From contig JANQNU010000079.1 in assembly GCA_028279405.1 (NCBI GenBank), positions 1 to 64,000 of the forward strand: 64,000 nucleotides of DNA, written 5' to 3'. Positions 61,597 through 64,000 of the stretch are shown one piece after another. Source of the stretch: Phycisphaerae bacterium. Lineage in GTDB: Bacteria; Planctomycetota; Phycisphaerae; UBA1845; Fen-1342. Position 1 is the stretch's first letter, and each line of letters opens with the position of its first letter. Both the position numbers and the translations under genes were made by a program. A model generated the notes under the pieces. It was not told the DNA's origin. It saw only the letters and a program-made list of their open reading frames with translations, and did no database searches.

Positions 61597-64000
61597 TCAG
61601 CTGTTCGCTTCACGGATCATTCGTCGTAGTACGGTCTGGAGCACGCCGCCGTTGCGGTAGTAGTCGACTTCGACGGCAGTATCGACCCGGCAACGCGTGC
61701 CGAATTCGGTGGTCTTGCCGGTCTCGGCGTGCGTCGCGACCACGCGCAACTCCTGGCGCGGTTGCAGGTTGTCGCTCAGGTCCGGGATCGAGAAGGTCTC
61801 GTGTCCGGTGAGTCCATGCGTCTCGCGGCTCTCGTTCGGCAGAAACTCGAGCGGCAGCACCCCCATGCACACCAGGTTGGTACGGTGGATTCGCTCGAAG
61901 CTCGTCGCGATCACCGCTCGCACACCCAGCAGAAACGTGCCCTTGGCGGCCCAGTCGCGGCTGGAGCCCATGCCGTAGTCCTTGCCGGCGATTACCACCA
62001 ACGGCGTTCCATCGAGGCGATACTGCATCGCCGCCTCGTAGATCGACATCTGCTCGCCTTCGGGAAGGTAGGTGGTAACCCCGCCCTCGGTGCCGGGTGC
62101 GAGCAGATTGCGGATGCGGACGTTGGCGAACGTGCCGCGGGTCATGACGCGGTCGTTGCCGCGCCGTGAGCCGTAGCTGTTGAAGTCCTTGGGCTGTACG
62201 CCGTGCTCTTGCAGAAACCGTCCGGCCGGAGAATCGGGCTTGATCGAACCCGCCGGGCTGATGTGGTCCGTTGTCACGCTTTCGCCAAGTAATGCCAGGC
62301 AGCGCGCGCCCTCCAGCGCCGTGATCATCGGTGCTTCCGCGGACAGGTTCTCAAAGAAGGGCGGCTCCTGGATGTAGGTGCTCTCCTCCCTCCACTCGTA
62401 GACGCTACCACCGGTTGCCGGGATGTTCTGCCAGTTTTCGTCACCGGTGAAAACGTCCGCGTAACGCTGCTTGAACATCTCCGGCGTCAGGCAGCGCTGC
62501 ACAGTGCTGTTGATTTCGTCCTGCTTCGGCCAGATGTCCTTCAGGAAGACGTCGCGACCGTCGCCATCGCGCCCGACGGGATCGCGATGCAGATCGATGT
62601 CGACCGTTCCCGCGAGCGCATACGCGACCACGAGCGGCGGAGACGCCAGGTAATTGGCCTTGATCGCCGGGTGAATCCGGGCCTCGAAGTTCCGGTTCCC
62701 GCTCAGCACGGACGCGACGACAAGATCGGCTTGAACGACTGCGTCGTTGATGGCCTCAGGCAGCGGACCGCTGTTGCCGATGCAGGTCGTGCAGCCGTAG
62801 CCGACAGTCTGGAAACCGAGTTGGTCGAGGCTCGTGTTGAGCCCGGCCTTCTCGAGATAGTCGGTCACGACGCGTGAGCCCGGTGCGAGACTGGTCTTGA
62901 CCCATGGCTGGACCGTCAACCCCCGCTCCACAGCCTTCTTCGCGAGCAGGCCGGCAGCGACCATCACCGACGGATTGCTGGTGTTCGTGCAGCTGGTGAT
63001 GGCGGCGATCACGACCGCTCCGTGCTGAAGCTGGAATTGGGCATTGTTGTAGTCGACCGCAACGCCTGCACTCGAGTCGGCTTCCGCGACGGCCGTTCCG
63101 GCGTTCGACTCGAGCGCGGCGCCCGTTCCGGGAGTGGAAGCGGCTGCCGCGCTGTCCGCGCCGGCCTTGCCGAACGTCGTGGACAGGTCACGTCGCCATT
63201 GTGTTTGCATCCCGGAGAGTGCGATCCGGTCCTGTGGTCGGCGCGGGCCCGCCAAACTCGGCTCGATCGTGCCGAGGTCGAGCTCGAGCAACGCGCTGTA
63301 CTCCGCTTCCGGGCTGTCGGCAGTCCGAAACAGCCCCTGCTCTTTGCAGTAGCGCTCGACGAGGTCGATCTCGTCAGCGTTGCGGCCGGTGAGACGCATG
63401 TAGGTCAGGGTCTGTTCGTCGACCGGGAAGAAACCGATGGTCGCGCCATACTCGGGGGCCATGTTGCCGATCGTCGCCCGGTCGGCGAGTCGCATGTGAT
63501 CGAGGCCGGGGCCCGAGAATTCGACGAACTTGCCGACCACGCCGTGACTGCGGAGCAGCTCCGTGACCCGCAGTACCAGGTCGGTGGCGGTGGCCCCCTC
63601 GTGCAGCGCGCCGGTCAGTCGTACGCCGACGACCTCGGGGACGAGCATGTAGATCGGCTGGCCCAGCATGGCAGCTTCGGCCTCGATGCCGCCGACGCCC
63701 CACCCGACGACGCCCAGCCCGTTGATCATCGTCGTATGGCTGTCCGTTCCGACCAGCGTGTCCGGGAAGGCGTGGGTCTCCCCGTTAACGGTGCGACGCA
63801 TCACCGCTTTCGCGAGGTATTCCAGGTTGACCTGATGGACGATGCCGGTCGCCGGGGGCACGACGGTAAAGTTATCGAAGGCCTGTTGTCCCCAGCGCAG
63901 GAACTCATAGCGCTCGCGGTTGCGCATGAATTCGAGCTTGGCGTTGAGTGCGAGGGCGTCATTGGCGCCGAAATAGTCGACCTGCACGGAGTGGTCGATG
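61597..64000 (-). CDS. acnA: Aconitate hydratase (5' end outside window)
   Basis: About 800 C-terminal residues of a large aconitase; the N-terminus lies beyond the right edge. Iron-sulphur ligands are in [13 protein letters not shown] and [15 protein letters not shown]; the early part has [13 protein letters not shown] and [20 protein letters not shown]; the swivelling C-terminal domain carries [12 protein letters not shown] and [14 protein letters not shown]. The order is that of AcnA/IRP-type enzymes, converting citrate to isocitrate. A variable Ala/Gly/Ser-rich insert (about [20 protein letters not shown]) falls between domains, as in several bacterial relatives. Confidence 0.96.
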   Translation of the reverse strand, partial: IDHSVQVDYFGANDALALNAKLEFMRNRERYEFLRWGQQAFDNFTVVPPATGIVHQVNLEYLAKAVMRRTVNGETHAFPDTLVGTDSHTTMINGLGVVGWGVGGIEAEAAMLGQPIYMLVPEVVGVRLTGALHEGATATDLVLRVTELLRSHGVVGKFVEFSGPGLDHMRLADRATIGNMAPEYGATIGFFPVDEQTLTYMRLTGRNADEIDLVERYCKEQGLFRTADSPEAEYSALLELDLGTIEPSLAGPRRPQDRIALSGMQTQWRRDLSTTFGKAGADSAAAASTPGTGAALESNAGTAVAEADSSAGVAVDYNNAQFQLQHGAVVIAAITSCTNTSNPSVMVAAGLLAKKAVERGLTVQPWVKTSLAPGSRVVTDYLEKAGLNTSLDQLGFQTVGYGCTTCIGNSGPLPEAINDAVVQADLVVASVLSGNRNFEARIHPAIKANYLASPPLVVAYALAGTVDIDLHRDPVGRDGDGRDVFLKDIWPKQDEINSTVQRCLTPEMFKQRYADVFTGDENWQNIPATGGSVYEWREESTYIQEPPFFENLSAEAPMITALEGARCLALLGESVTTDHISPAGSIKPDSPAGRFLQEHGVQPKDFNSYGSRRGNDRVMTRGTFANVRIRNLLAPGTEGGVTTYLPEGEQMSIYEAAMQYRLDGTPLVVIAGKDYGMGSSRDWAAKGTFLLGVRAVIATSFERIHRTNLVCMGVLPLEFLPNESRETHGLTGHETFSIPDLSDNLQPRQELRVVATHAETGKTTEFGTRCRVDTAVEVDYYRNGGVLQTVLRRMIREANS

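Overview
The window looks like a high-GC chromosome segment from a member of the Planctomycetota, probably Phycisphaerae or a close relative. This is inferred from gene style: ECF sigma factors of the TIGR02999 type paired with Ser/Thr kinases, a PQQ-type beta-propeller protein, a right-handed beta-helix protein ending in a dockerin-like GDLNCDG tail, several zinc-ribbon membrane proteins, a collagen-like lipoprotein, and a tyrosine integrase of the type common in planctomycete tRNA elements. No rRNA gene or CRISPR array was seen. One tRNA gene (Gly-GCC) is present.

Layout. 1-11.4 kb: two ECF sigma/kinase pairs, a tiny hydrophobic peptide gene, an orphan TetR-like effector domain, a secreted PQQ-propeller protein, a collagen-like lipoprotein, and a type II glutamine synthetase with a decayed copy of its 5' end upstream. 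11.45-12.84 kb: a decayed relic of an integrative element (primase tail, membrane protein, integrase and att core). 12.84-33.8 kb: a genomic island bounded on the right by tRNA-Gly. Its integrase gene reads into the tRNA, and the left boundary is a degenerate copy of the tRNA 3' half. The cargo is a zeta-like toxin with a small partner, a GIY-YIG/DUF4357 protein, and a compact block of DUF499 ATPase, DUF3780, DUF1156 methyltransferase and PLD-SNF2 helicase (16.3-25.9 kb), which is most likely an anti-phage system. After that come a Nu1-like DNA-binding protein, a protein with a C-terminal HTH, and the element's core module: AlpA-like regulator, primase-helicase, membrane protein and integrase.

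34-64 kb: ordinary chromosome. It holds an MBL-fold hydrolase, a secreted beta-helix protein, an RdgC-like protein, a CPA1 antiporter/glycosyltransferase pair, Nudix, HD-domain, PilZ-like and YjbQ proteins, a soluble PAS histidine kinase, ispD, a FlgI-like lipoprotein with no flagellar neighbours, a 23S pseudouridine synthase, pheA, cysS, an aminotransferase, 3-hydroxyacyl-CoA dehydrogenase plus enoyl-CoA hydratase, a DUF3179 gene, an epimerase, a third ECF sigma factor and a partial aconitase gene.

The two most interesting items are the island defence block and the DUF3179 gene. The DUF3179 frame is interrupted by a single in-frame TGA exactly where the family has a conserved Cys, and a bacterial-SECIS-like hairpin lies directly downstream, so it may encode a selenoprotein. 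Start codons were often moved inward from the longest frame on the basis of Shine-Dalgarno sites and family-like N-termini. All family calls are by eye and no searches were run.
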